Source: Microbacterium sp. SY138 (GTDB taxonomy: Bacteria > Actinomycetota > Actinomycetes > Actinomycetales > Microbacteriaceae). From it: a stretch of 64,000 nt of DNA. The translations under genes and the position numbers were made by a program. Positions 55,093-63,041 of the stretch are shown piece by piece; within the stretch, counting starts at the first letter, position 1, and each line of letters begins with the position of its first letter. Location of the stretch: contig NZ_CP155793.1 of the NCBI RefSeq assembly GCF_039729145.1, forward strand, positions 806,001-870,000, given 5' to 3'. A model generated the notes under the pieces. That model was not told where the DNA came from. It saw only the letters and a program-made list of their open reading frames with translations, and ran no database searches.

Positions 55093-55752
55093 ATGCCGTC
55101 GCCGTTCGATCAGTCCACCTACCAGGTCCGCCTCGACTGGGGCACCGCGGGTCTCGCCCGCCTCGCCGATGCCGACGTCGTCGTGGTCGTCGATGTGCTG
55201 CGGTTCTCCTCCACGGTCATCGATGCCACGGCGTCCGGCTCTGCGGTCGCGCTCGCGGAGGCGGAGGGGTGGTCGCGGAACGGGGCGGCCGTCGTCGCTG
55301 CGGCTCCCTCCGAGGCGACGGTGCTCGTCGGCGGCATCCGCAACGCGGCGGCCGTCGCACGGGCCGTGCAGACCATCCAGGAGCGACGGCAGGCACGCAC
55401 CTCTGTCGCGGTGATCGCGGCCGGCGAGCTGGATGAGGCGGGTGCGCTGCGGTTCGCCGTCGAGGATCAGCTCGGGGCCGGTGCGATCGTCTCGGCGCTC
55501 TCGGATCGGGGTATCGATCACACGGCTCCGGACGCCGCGGTCGCCGCCGAGGGCTTCCACGCCCTGCGCGGCGCGGTGCGGCACATGATCGGTGCGAGCG
55601 GATCCGGCCGTGAGCTCGCCGCCGGCGTCGTCGCGACCGCCCGCATCGAAGCATCGGGTCTGATTCCGACCTCCGTGGCGGATGCCGCCGTCCTCGATGC
55701 GGTCGACGTCGTCCCGGTGCTCCACGAGGGATCGTTCGTCCGCTTCGACTGA
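55093..55752 (+). CDS. ComB-like 2-phosphosulfolactate phosphatase family protein
   Basis: 219 residues with the ComB pattern: VVVVDVLRFSSTVIDA, GGIRNAAAVARAV, and SGSGRELAAG. ComB is a Mg2+ phosphatase of coenzyme M synthesis in methanogens; actinobacterial relatives have no known sulfolactate pathway, so the reaction here is uncertain. TAGGCT (55081-55086) ends 6 bases before the ATG, giving a leaderless start. Confidence 0.82.
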   Translation: MPSPFDQSTYQVRLDWGTAGLARLADADVVVVVDVLRFSSTVIDATASGSAVALAEAEGWSRNGAAVVAAAPSEATVLVGGIRNAAAVARAVQTIQERRQARTSVAVIAAGELDEAGALRFAVEDQLGAGAIVSALSDRGIDHTAPDAAVAAEGFHALRGAVRHMIGASGSGRELAAGVVATARIEASGLIPTSVADAAVLDAVDVVPVLHEGSFVRFD

Positions 55753-55890
55753 TGCGCATGCCCACCCCGTTCGGAGGATTTCTCCCCGACGGGCGGACGC
55801 GCGGCCGCAGGACATCCTCCCGACACGGAGATCTCCGCCGGTCACCGCGGGGCAGGCGCCGACACGGCCGCGGGCACGTAGGGTCGTGGC

Positions 55891-56376
55891 ATGAGGTACC
55901 TTCCCGCTGTCGTCGTCGATGTCGTGCTCGTGCTGATCTTCGCCGCGATCGGTCGCGCGTCCCACGATGAGAACCCTGCGGGGTTCCTGCTCACGGCATG
56001 GCCGTTCCTGATCGCTCTGCTCGTGGGCCATCTCCTCGCCGCGCTGCTGCCCGGCCGCCCCCGTCGTCCCTGGTCGCTGCCATGGGGCGCAGTGGTGTGG
56101 GCCGTCACGGTCGCGGGTGGGATGCTCATCCGTGTGCTCAGCGGCGACACGGCGGAGCTGCCGTTCATCATCGTGGCGACGCTCGTGCTCGGGGCGTTCC
56201 TGGTCGGCTGGCGCGCGATCGCAGCCCTGCTGCGTCGTCGGCGCAGCGCTGCCGATGTGACCGTGGAATCCGGCGCGGCGGTCGATTCCGGCGCAGTGGT
56301 CGATTCCGGCGCGGCCGTCGAACCCGGCGCAGCACTGACGACCGATGCGGAGAGCCGCGACGAGCCGAAGGGCTGA
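55891..56376 (+). CDS. DUF3054 membrane protein with repeat tail
   Basis: 161 residues: four membrane helices (1-115) with the DUF3054 signature GRASHDENP near the first loop, then a cytoplasmic tail with four hexapeptide repeats of the form D/E-S-G-A-x-V. Function unknown. TAGGGT (55879-55884) ends 6 bases before the ATG. The repeats correspond to an 18-base DNA repeat. Confidence 0.85.
   Translation: MRYLPAVVVDVVLVLIFAAIGRASHDENPAGFLLTAWPFLIALLVGHLLAALLPGRPRRPWSLPWGAVVWAVTVAGGMLIRVLSGDTAELPFIIVATLVLGAFLVGWRAIAALLRRRRSAADVTVESGAAVDSGAVVDSGAAVEPGAALTTDAESRDEPKG
56266..56337 (+). repeat. Four 18-base in-frame tandem repeats
   Basis: Four copies of an 18-base unit (GATTCCGGCGCGGCCGTC and variants) at 56266, 56284, 56302 and 56320 within the DUF3054 gene. 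Being a multiple of three, copy number can change without a frameshift. Confidence 0.85.
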
Positions 56377-56383
56377 GCCGCGG

Positions 56384-56872
56384 TCAGCGCGGCATCTGCG
56401 CGGCGAGGCGCACGTCGGTCGAGATCTCCCGTCGGGTCCAGGCGAAGAGATGACGGGAGTCGAATGTGCGCGAGCACCGGGCGCACGATGTCGGTCTCGT
56501 CGGGCGGCGGTGCCGGTAGGTGACGTGACCTGCGGGGCAGCTGCCCACCCAGGGGGCGAGCTCCACGGCCGTCTCACCGTGGTGGGTCGTTCCCCCGACG
56601 TAGCCGAGATCACGGGCGATGCGCTTCCACGCGGGCCCATGCGCAGCGGCGTGACCGGCGAGGGCGTGCGCGACCTCATGCAGCAGCACCTGATGGATGT
56701 CGTCGTCTTCGAAGCGTGCGGCGAGGTAGCGGGACACGGTGATGCGCTTCTTCGTGTAGTCGCACTGCCCGGCCCGCCGCTTGGCGTTGTCGAAGCCGAA
56801 CGACCAGCTGTCGTCGAGGTGCAGCGTGATCAGTGCTTCGCCCCAGACGCGCACACGGTCGAGTTCCGCCAT
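56384..56872 (-). CDS. SprT-like zinc metalloprotease-fold protein
   Basis: 162 residues with the zinc site HEVAHALAGH and a downstream C-terminal zinc ribbon (CPAGHVTYRH, then CARC). This is the SprT/Spartan layout; in eukaryotes Spartan removes DNA-protein crosslinks, while the bacterial role is unclear. TAGCCT on this strand (56879-56884) ends 6 bases before ATG 56872. Confidence 0.87.
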   Translation of the reverse strand: MAELDRVRVWGEALITLHLDDSWSFGFDNAKRRAGQCDYTKKRITVSRYLAARFEDDDIHQVLLHEVAHALAGHAAAHGPAWKRIARDLGYVGGTTHHGETAVELAPWVGSCPAGHVTYRHRRPTRPTSCARCSRTFDSRHLFAWTRREISTDVRLAAQMPR

Positions 56873-56918
56873 GCGATCAGGCTAAGCCATGCCGCCGACA
56901 TCGCGGTGGCACGAAGAC

Positions 56919-57446
56919 TCAGCCCGCGATGAGCTGCGGCGGGCGGCGCCGCTCGACAGCCTCGATGGCCAGGAGCGCGGTCTCGAGCTCGCGGTCTTCC
57001 GCACCCGACTCGCGCCGGAGGAACAGCGACTGCTTGAAGCTCTCCCTGGCGGTCTCGTAGTCGCCTGCGTCGTAGGCGTTCTTGCCGTGGTGCTGGTACG
57101 CGAACGCGGCGATCGACAGCCAGCGCTGCCCCTCCGCCTCGGTCGCGCAGGTCGAGAGCTCCTGTTCGGCTGCGGCGTGCGCGCCCCGATACTGCAGGAT
57201 CGTGGCGTGCAGCACGCGGGCGCGCAGAACGTCCTTCCGGGTGCCGGCCATGCGCGCCTGACGCACCGTCTCATCGGCCAGCGCGAGCGCCTCGTCGAGG
57301 CGGTCGAGCACTTTCAGCAGCCACACGCGCTCCAGCAGAGCGGGCAGACTGCGCTGCGAATCGATCTCCGCGAGTCGTGCCTCGCACTCATCGAGATCGA
57401 CCTTCTCGCGGAGGGTGTCCTGGTCGTATCCCCGGATCAAACTCAT
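56919..57446 (-). CDS. Tetratricopeptide-repeat-like protein
   Basis: 175 residues, almost wholly helical. TPR-like helix pairs are visible around LDRLDEALALADETVRQAR, YRGAHAAAEQELSTCATEAE and YDAGDYETARESFKQSLFLR. GGAGAG precedes ATG 57446. TPR proteins bind other proteins; the partner is unknown. The 157-base gap upstream holds no gene. Confidence 0.75.
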   Translation of the reverse strand: MSLIRGYDQDTLREKVDLDECEARLAEIDSQRSLPALLERVWLLKVLDRLDEALALADETVRQARMAGTRKDVLRARVLHATILQYRGAHAAAEQELSTCATEAEGQRWLSIAAFAYQHHGKNAYDAGDYETARESFKQSLFLRRESGAEDRELETALLAIEAVERRRPPQLIAG

Positions 57447-57603
57447 TGCTCTCCTTCCGCAGCGTCCCCCACCAGTCTGCCTTCCGGTGACGGGGTCGTC
57501 GGGGCGGCGCGCCCTGGTCTCCGCATCCTCTCTGCGACACACGGCGCCCCGGCGCTGCTGTCACCGATCGTGCCTCTCCTCGGACGCCGGAGACGCTCGT
57601 GGC

Positions 57604-58464
57604 TCAGCGCAGGAAGAGCGAGGCGTCGGGTCGCGGGGAGGCGATGGCGTCGGCGTCGGTCACGATCCGCGCCCCGTGGAGGAAGGCGTCCGCCTCGGCG
57701 CCCTGCGCGATCTTCGCGGGGTGGGGACCGGCGGCCAGGATGCGCGGCAGCCATTCCGTCGGCAGGGGAGCGGCCGAGGCCGCGACGACGAGGTTGCCGA
57801 ACCGCCGGCCCTTGAGCACCTGTGTGTCGGCGAGGATGCCGATCTCGGGGAGCACGTCTGCGATGGTCGCGGCCTGTCGGCGGGCGAAGGCGAGACCGGG
57901 GCCGTCGGCGACGTTGACGAGGAGCACGCCGCCGGGCGCGAGCAGCTCCGCGAGCTCACGGTAGAACTCGACGCTGGTGAGGTGGGCGGGCGTCTGGGCT
58001 CCGGAGTACACGTCGGAGACGACGAGGTCGCAGCTGGCCTGCAGTCCGCTCGGCAGCTTCGCCACGCCTTCGCGGGCATCGCCGATCCTGATCCGGATCG
58101 GCGCGCCCTTCGGCAGGGGAAGGTGCTCCCGCACCAGCTGAGCCAGCGGGGCCTCGAGCTCGATCACCTGCTGGCGCGAACCGGGACGCGTGCTCTCGAT
58201 ATAGCGCGGGATCGTCAGGGCGCCGGCTCCGAGGTGCACGGCGGTCAGCGGGCCGGGCGGCAGCTGGTCGATCACCGCCCCCATGCGCACGATGTACTCG
58301 AAGTGCAGGTGCGTCGGGTCGTCCAGATCGACGTGCGACTGCGGCGTGCCGTCGACGATCAGCTCGAAGCCGCTCGTGAACTCCGACGGGATGATGCTGG
58401 CGATGCCGCCGTGATCCAACCGGACCTGGGGATGCTCGGTGTCGCGCGATCTCGTCCGGCCCAT
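57604..58464 (-). CDS. Spermidine synthase-like methyltransferase-fold protein
   Basis: 286 residues with a spermidine-synthase-like Rossmann domain. The nucleotide loop reads HLGAGALTIPRYI where true synthases have GGGxG, and the acidic DVYSGAQTP replaces the catalytic DxxDP-type segment. It is therefore unlikely to make spermidine. ATG 58464 is chosen since TAGGCT on this strand (58472-58477) ends 7 bases before it, leaving no room for the earlier in-frame codon at 58470. Confidence 0.8.
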   Translation of the reverse strand: MGRTRSRDTEHPQVRLDHGGIASIIPSEFTSGFELIVDGTPQSHVDLDDPTHLHFEYIVRMGAVIDQLPPGPLTAVHLGAGALTIPRYIESTRPGSRQQVIELEAPLAQLVREHLPLPKGAPIRIRIGDAREGVAKLPSGLQASCDLVVSDVYSGAQTPAHLTSVEFYRELAELLAPGGVLLVNVADGPGLAFARRQAATIADVLPEIGILADTQVLKGRRFGNLVVAASAAPLPTEWLPRILAAGPHPAKIAQGAEADAFLHGARIVTDADAIASPRPDASLFLR

Positions 58465-58494
58465 GGGCACGAGCCTACGCGCTGGCGATGCGGC

Positions 58495-59781
58495 TCAGCG
58501 CTGCTTGCCGTTCGCGCACGTCTCCTGCTCCGCCGTCTGGCCGGAGATGGCCGAGTCGAGCGTCGCACGGGGCGCCGGGGCGTCGGTCGCCGGGGCGTCG
58601 GTGGTCGGGGCGTCGGTGGTCGGAGGGTCGGTCGCGGGAACCTCGGGGGCGGTTCCCGGCGCGGGCTCCACGAGCTCGACGCCTCCGTTGTTGCTGACGT
58701 CCCCGGTGAGCTGCACGGGCTGCCCGGCCTTCAACGCGTCCCAGATGCTGGCCGCGGCGTCCCGGTTCGGGACGACGCGGTCGGAGTCGTCGGGGTCGGC
58801 GAACACCGGATACTGCAGGAAGACGAATTCGGAGAACGGCACGTCCTTGATCGAGAGGGCGAGCTGTGCGAGTCGGACGGGGTTGCCCAACTCGTCGCTG
58901 GGGTCGATGTTGTCGACGATCGTGTCAGCGAGCCCGAGCACCTTCCCCGGGTCGGAGAGCACCTCGTCGCTCATGATCTTCTTCACCAGGCGCGACATGT
59001 ACTGCTGCTGGTTCGACACGCGCGCCATGTCGCTCTCGTCACCCACGCCGTGCCGTGTGCGGATGAACTGCAGTGCCTCGTAGCCGGAGACCGTGCGCAG
59101 TCCCGGCTCCCAGTCGATCGACGTGTGCTCGTCGCGGATGCCCTCGCCGCCGATGCACACCTCGACCCCGCCGATGGCGTCGGTGACCTCCATCACCCCG
59201 TCGAAGTCGATCTTCGCGGCGAAGGGGATCTCGATGCCGGTGAGCTCGGTGACGCTCTTCGCCACACACGACATCCCGGCGTTCTGATAGATCGAGTTGA
59301 TCTGCGACTTGCTCGTCTCCGAGGCGACTGATCCGTCTTCCCTGGTGCACTCGGGTGTGGGGATCATGAGGTCGCGCGGGAGCGAGACGACCGTGACGTT
59401 GCGGGGCTCGGCCGACACGTGCACGAGCAGGTTCACGTCGTTGAGGATCCCCCCGTCGGCCTCCGAGCATCGCGCGGCGAGGAGCCCTGTCGACACCTCA
59501 CCGCACTCGTCGGTCCCGATGATGAGCATGCTGAACTCGCCGGGGTACGCGCTGATCGAGGGCGGCTCGACCTCGGGCGCCCCTTCCAGGGTGACGGCGC
59601 CCTCATTGAAGCGGTTGAAGTAGTCGGTCACGACGAAGGCAGCGACCGCGATCGCGGAGACGAGCACGATGCCCAGGGTGATGCCGGCGATCTTCAGGAT
59701 TCCTCTGGCGGGCCGGCGGGAGGGGAGCGTCGCGTGGCGGGCGACCGTCGAACGGTCCTTGTCAGGGGTGCGGCGAACCAT
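58495..59781 (-). CDS. LytR-CpsA-Psr (LCP) family cell-wall glycopolymer ligase
   Basis: 428 residues: an Arg-rich cytoplasmic start, one membrane helix (about 30-50), then the LCP domain. Conserved parts are NVTVVSLPRDLMI, INSIYQNAG, DAIGGVEVC and ALQFIRTRHGVGDESDMARV with its catalytic-site arginines. LCP enzymes attach teichoic acid or arabinogalactan-like polymers to peptidoglycan. The C-terminus has TDAP repeats and ends with a free Cys. TAGGCT on this strand (59788-59793) ends 6 bases before the ATG. Confidence 0.93.
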   Translation of the reverse strand: MVRRTPDKDRSTVARHATLPSRRPARGILKIAGITLGIVLVSAIAVAAFVVTDYFNRFNEGAVTLEGAPEVEPPSISAYPGEFSMLIIGTDECGEVSTGLLAARCSEADGGILNDVNLLVHVSAEPRNVTVVSLPRDLMIPTPECTREDGSVASETSKSQINSIYQNAGMSCVAKSVTELTGIEIPFAAKIDFDGVMEVTDAIGGVEVCIGGEGIRDEHTSIDWEPGLRTVSGYEALQFIRTRHGVGDESDMARVSNQQQYMSRLVKKIMSDEVLSDPGKVLGLADTIVDNIDPSDELGNPVRLAQLALSIKDVPFSEFVFLQYPVFADPDDSDRVVPNRDAAASIWDALKAGQPVQLTGDVSNNGGVELVEPAPGTAPEVPATDPPTTDAPTTDAPATDAPAPRATLDSAISGQTAEQETCANGKQR

Positions 59782-59839
59782 CCGGGGAGCCTACCGGGAG
59801 AAGCTGATGTTACGGCCGCGTGACGATTGTGAGAGGAAC

Positions 59840-59868
59840 TTGCAGGTAATTAGTTAGTCGTGGATACT
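59840..59868 (+). promoter_or_regulatory. Promoter of the sugar importer operon
   Basis: -35 TTGCAG (59840-59845), 17-base spacer, -10 GATACT (59863-59868). The spacer is A/T-rich (TAATTAGTTAG) and may hold an operator. The leader is about 57 bases and ends with an AGAGGAG ribosome binding site. Confidence 0.65.
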
Positions 59869-59931
59869 TTTTCCTAACCCCCGGTGAGTACCCGATGCTT
59901 GCCAGGACTTTTCAAAGAGGAGATCCCCGCA

Positions 59932-61221
59932 ATGCACAAGCGCATTCTCTCGGCCGTGGCGCTCGGCGCCGTGGCCACGCTCGCCCTCGCCGGTTGCGCC
60001 GGCGGCAGCGACACCGGCTCCACCGACGGCAAGGGTCAGGAACTCACCGTCTGGATCATGAAGGGCACGAACCCCGATGCCTCCGCCTTCTACGACAAGG
60101 TGTCCGACGCCTTCGAGAAGGAGACCGGCGCGACGGTCAAGATCGAGGAGATCCAGTGGGCTGACGCCCACGACCGCTTCGTGACCTCCATCGCCGGCGA
60201 CACGACCCCCGACATCGCCGAGACCGGCACCACCTGGACCGCCGAGTTCGCCGACGCCGGTGCGCTCGAGCCGCTCGACGAGTACGTCGATGCCGAGAAG
60301 GGCCTCCGCGACGACCTCGTCGAGGGCCTCGAGGTCGCCGGCACCTACGACGGCGAGCTGTACGGCATGCCGTGGTACGCGGGCGTCCGCTCGCTCGTCT
60401 ACCGCGCCGACGTGTTCGAGGAGCTCGGACTCGAGGCCCCGAAGACGTGGGACGACATCGTTGCTGCGGGCGACGCCATCAAGGCCGCCAAGCCCGACAT
60501 GCTCCCCTTCCCGGTCCCGGGCGACGCCGAGTTCCAGGTCTACCCCTGGGTCTGGGGCGCCGGCGGCGAGATCGCCACGAAGGACGGCAAGACCTGGACC
60601 AGCGAGTTGGACAGCACGGAGTCGCAGGCCGGCATCGAGTTCTACACCGGCCTGGCCACCGAGCACGGCTTCTCCTCCGCGGGTGCGACCACCTGGAAGG
60701 AGACCGACCTCCGTGACGCGTTCACCCAGGGCAACGTCGCCATGATGCTCTCGGGCTCGTGGACGCCGAAGTCGCTCGTCGAGGCGAACCCCGACCTCGA
60801 GGGCAAGATCGGCGCGGCCGTCATCCCGGGCGAAGACGGTGGCATCGCTCCGTCCGTGCTCGGCGGATCGCACCTCTCGGTCTTCAACACGACCAAGAAC
60901 GCCGACCTGGCGTGGGAGTTCGTCAAGCTCATGACCACCGGCGAGTTCGCCGAGCAGTGGTCGAACGAGACCGGCTACTTCCCGGGCGTTCAGTCCGCGA
61001 TGGAAGAGGCGCTGGCCTCGACCGACCCGCTGGTCGCACCGTTCGCCGAGCAGATGGTCGACGGCGGAGCATCCGTTCCGGTCACCCCGAACTTCGGAGC
61101 CGTGCAGGCGAAGAAGACGACCAACTCCATGATCCAGGCCATCCTCAGCGGACAGAAGGACGTCGCGACCGCGACGAAGGACGCCGCCGCCGAGATGACC
61201 GAACTCCTCAACCAGAAGTAA
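59932..61221 (+). CDS. Carbohydrate ABC transporter substrate-binding lipoprotein (CUT1)
   Basis: 429 residues. Lipoprotein signal ends LALAGC. The mature protein has the family-1 sugar-binding fold: VKIEEIQWADAHDRFVTSIAG, PDIAETGTTW, and WSNETGYFPGVQSA. AGAGGAG precedes ATG 59932. It leads an operon of two permeases and a glycosidase; an amino sugar or chitobiose-like ligand is inferred from the NagZ neighbour. Confidence 0.9.
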   Translation: MHKRILSAVALGAVATLALAGCAGGSDTGSTDGKGQELTVWIMKGTNPDASAFYDKVSDAFEKETGATVKIEEIQWADAHDRFVTSIAGDTTPDIAETGTTWTAEFADAGALEPLDEYVDAEKGLRDDLVEGLEVAGTYDGELYGMPWYAGVRSLVYRADVFEELGLEAPKTWDDIVAAGDAIKAAKPDMLPFPVPGDAEFQVYPWVWGAGGEIATKDGKTWTSELDSTESQAGIEFYTGLATEHGFSSAGATTWKETDLRDAFTQGNVAMMLSGSWTPKSLVEANPDLEGKIGAAVIPGEDGGIAPSVLGGSHLSVFNTTKNADLAWEFVKLMTTGEFAEQWSNETGYFPGVQSAMEEALASTDPLVAPFAEQMVDGGASVPVTPNFGAVQAKKTTNSMIQAILSGQKDVATATKDAAAEMTELLNQK

Positions 61222-61236
61222 GGAAGCATCCCTTCC

Positions 61237-62211
61237 ATGTCGATGGTGCAAGCGCCACTGCCGGCCACGAAGGCGGAGTCCACCTCCGCCTCCGTGGCCG
61301 GCGGCCGGAAGCGACGCGGTCTCTCGATCGTCGCGGCCCGCCCCTGGCTCCTTCTCGCGCCCGGGCTGGCCATCCTCGCGGTGCTCATGCTCTGGCCGCT
61401 CGTCCAGGTGTTCATCTACTCGCTGCAGGACTACGGTCTGCGCGAGATCAACACCGGTGAGAACAACTGGATCGGTCTCGACAACTACGTCGAGGCGCTC
61501 ACCAACCCGACCCTCTGGACGGTGGTGCTGCCCAACACCGTCGGGTTCGCCGCCGTGGCCGTGTTCGTCACGGTCGCCGTCGGCACGCTCGTCGCGCTCC
61601 TGCTCGCACGCCTCGGCACCACCTGGCGCGTCATCGTCTCCAGCTGCATCATGGTCGCCTGGGCGATGCCCGCCGTGACCGGAACCTATGTCTGGACCTT
61701 CATCTTCGATGCCGACCGCGGCATCTTCAACACGGTGCTGCGTGACCTCGGTCTCATAGACGACCCGGTGAACTGGTTCACCAACCAGTGGTCGTTCTAC
61801 GCCATCGTGCTTCTCAATGTGGTGCACCACGGCTTCCCGTTCGTCGCCATCACGGTGCTGGCCGGCCTGCTCGGTGTCTCGAAGGAGATGCTCGAGGCCG
61901 CCGCTCTCGACGGTGCCGGCGCCTGGCGTCGATTCTGGAAGATCATCTTCCCCACGCTCAAGCCCGTCTTCTCGGTCGTGATCATCCTGTCGACCATCTG
62001 GGACTTCAAGGTCTTCGCGCAGGTGTACCTGATGCCCGGCGGTGGGGGTGGCAACCGTCAGGTGCTCAACCTCGGCGTCTGGTCGTATGTGGAGTCCTTC
62101 GGCCAGAACCGCTACGGCTTCGGTGCGGCGCTCGCCGTGCTGCTCACGCTGGTGCTGATCGGCATCACGATCGTCTACATCCGCTCCCTCATGAAGGAGG
62201 ACGAGCTGTGA
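61237..62211 (+). CDS. Carbohydrate ABC transporter permease 1 (CUT1)
   Basis: 324 residues, six membrane helices after a 35-residue cytoplasmic start. EAA loop: LEAAALDGAGAWRRFWKIIFPTLKP. It pairs with the next permease, whose GTG start overlaps its stop (GTGA). Confidence 0.9.
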   Translation: MSMVQAPLPATKAESTSASVAGGRKRRGLSIVAARPWLLLAPGLAILAVLMLWPLVQVFIYSLQDYGLREINTGENNWIGLDNYVEALTNPTLWTVVLPNTVGFAAVAVFVTVAVGTLVALLLARLGTTWRVIVSSCIMVAWAMPAVTGTYVWTFIFDADRGIFNTVLRDLGLIDDPVNWFTNQWSFYAIVLLNVVHHGFPFVAITVLAGLLGVSKEMLEAAALDGAGAWRRFWKIIFPTLKPVFSVVIILSTIWDFKVFAQVYLMPGGGGGNRQVLNLGVWSYVESFGQNRYGFGAALAVLLTLVLIGITIVYIRSLMKEDEL

Positions 62212-63041
62212 ACCCGCGCCCGAGGCTCCGCTCCCGCATCGGAATCGGGATCGCGGTCGCCGCCGTCCTGATCTTCACGCTGTTCCCCGTCTACTGGATG
62301 GTCTCCAGCGCATTCGACGGCAAGGCGTCCAGCGGTGGCCAGTCACTGCTCCCGCAGGAGTTCACGTGGGACAACTTCGCCTTCGTGCTCACCGACGGCG
62401 GATTCGGCACCTACCTGCGCAACTCGGCGATCGTGGCGCTCGTCACGGTCCTCGTGAGCGCGCTCGTGTGCCTGCTCGCCGCGGTCGCGGTCGCGCGCTT
62501 CAAGTTCAAGTTCCGCACCACGATCCTGATGATGATCCTGATCGTGCAGATGGTGCCGCTCGAGGCGCTCGTCATCCCGCTCTTCCTCCAGGTGAAGAGC
62601 CTCGGTCTGCTCAACAGCATCCTCGGCCTGATGGTCGTGTACGTCGCACTGTCGCTCGCGTTCGGCATCTGGATGCTCCGCGGCTTCGTCGCCGCCGTCC
62701 CGGTCGAGCTCGAGGAGGCCGCGTACATCGACGGCGCGAGCTGGTGGCGCATGTTCCGATCGGTGCTGCTGCCGCTGGTGATGCCCGGCCTCGTGGCGAC
62801 CAGCATCTTCAGCTTCATCACCGCGTGGAACGAGTTCATCTTCGCGATGACCATCCTGGGCGCGCAGACCGACCAGTACACGGTCTCCATCGGTCTGAAG
62901 TCGTTCTTCGGCCTGCACTCCAACGACTGGGGCAGCATCATGGCCGCGTCGACGATCATCACCGTGCCCGTCATGATCTTCTTCGTGCTGGTGCAGCGCA
63001 AGCTCGCCTCCGGCATGGTGGCGGGAGCGGTGAAGGGATGA
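62208..63041 (+). CDS. Carbohydrate ABC transporter permease 2 (CUT1)
   Basis: 277 residues, six membrane helices. EAA loop: LEEAAYIDGASWWRMFRSVLLPLVMPG. The stop overlaps the glycosidase start (ATGA). No ATPase gene follows within the window; in actinobacteria CUT1 importers usually share the multi-task ATPase MsiK, which is the likely case here. Confidence 0.9.
   Translation: MNPRPRLRSRIGIGIAVAAVLIFTLFPVYWMVSSAFDGKASSGGQSLLPQEFTWDNFAFVLTDGGFGTYLRNSAIVALVTVLVSALVCLLAAVAVARFKFKFRTTILMMILIVQMVPLEALVIPLFLQVKSLGLLNSILGLMVVYVALSLAFGIWMLRGFVAAVPVELEEAAYIDGASWWRMFRSVLLPLVMPGLVATSIFSFITAWNEFIFAMTILGAQTDQYTVSIGLKSFFGLHSNDWGSIMAASTIITVPVMIFFVLVQRKLASGMVAGAVKG

Noticed and set aside
55093..55752. ComB-like gene as evidence for coenzyme M synthesis
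   Set aside because: No other coenzyme M gene is present and ComB relatives occur widely in bacteria that lack the pathway.
57604..58464. True spermidine synthase (SpeE)
   Set aside because: The GGGxG loop and catalytic acidic motif are not conserved.
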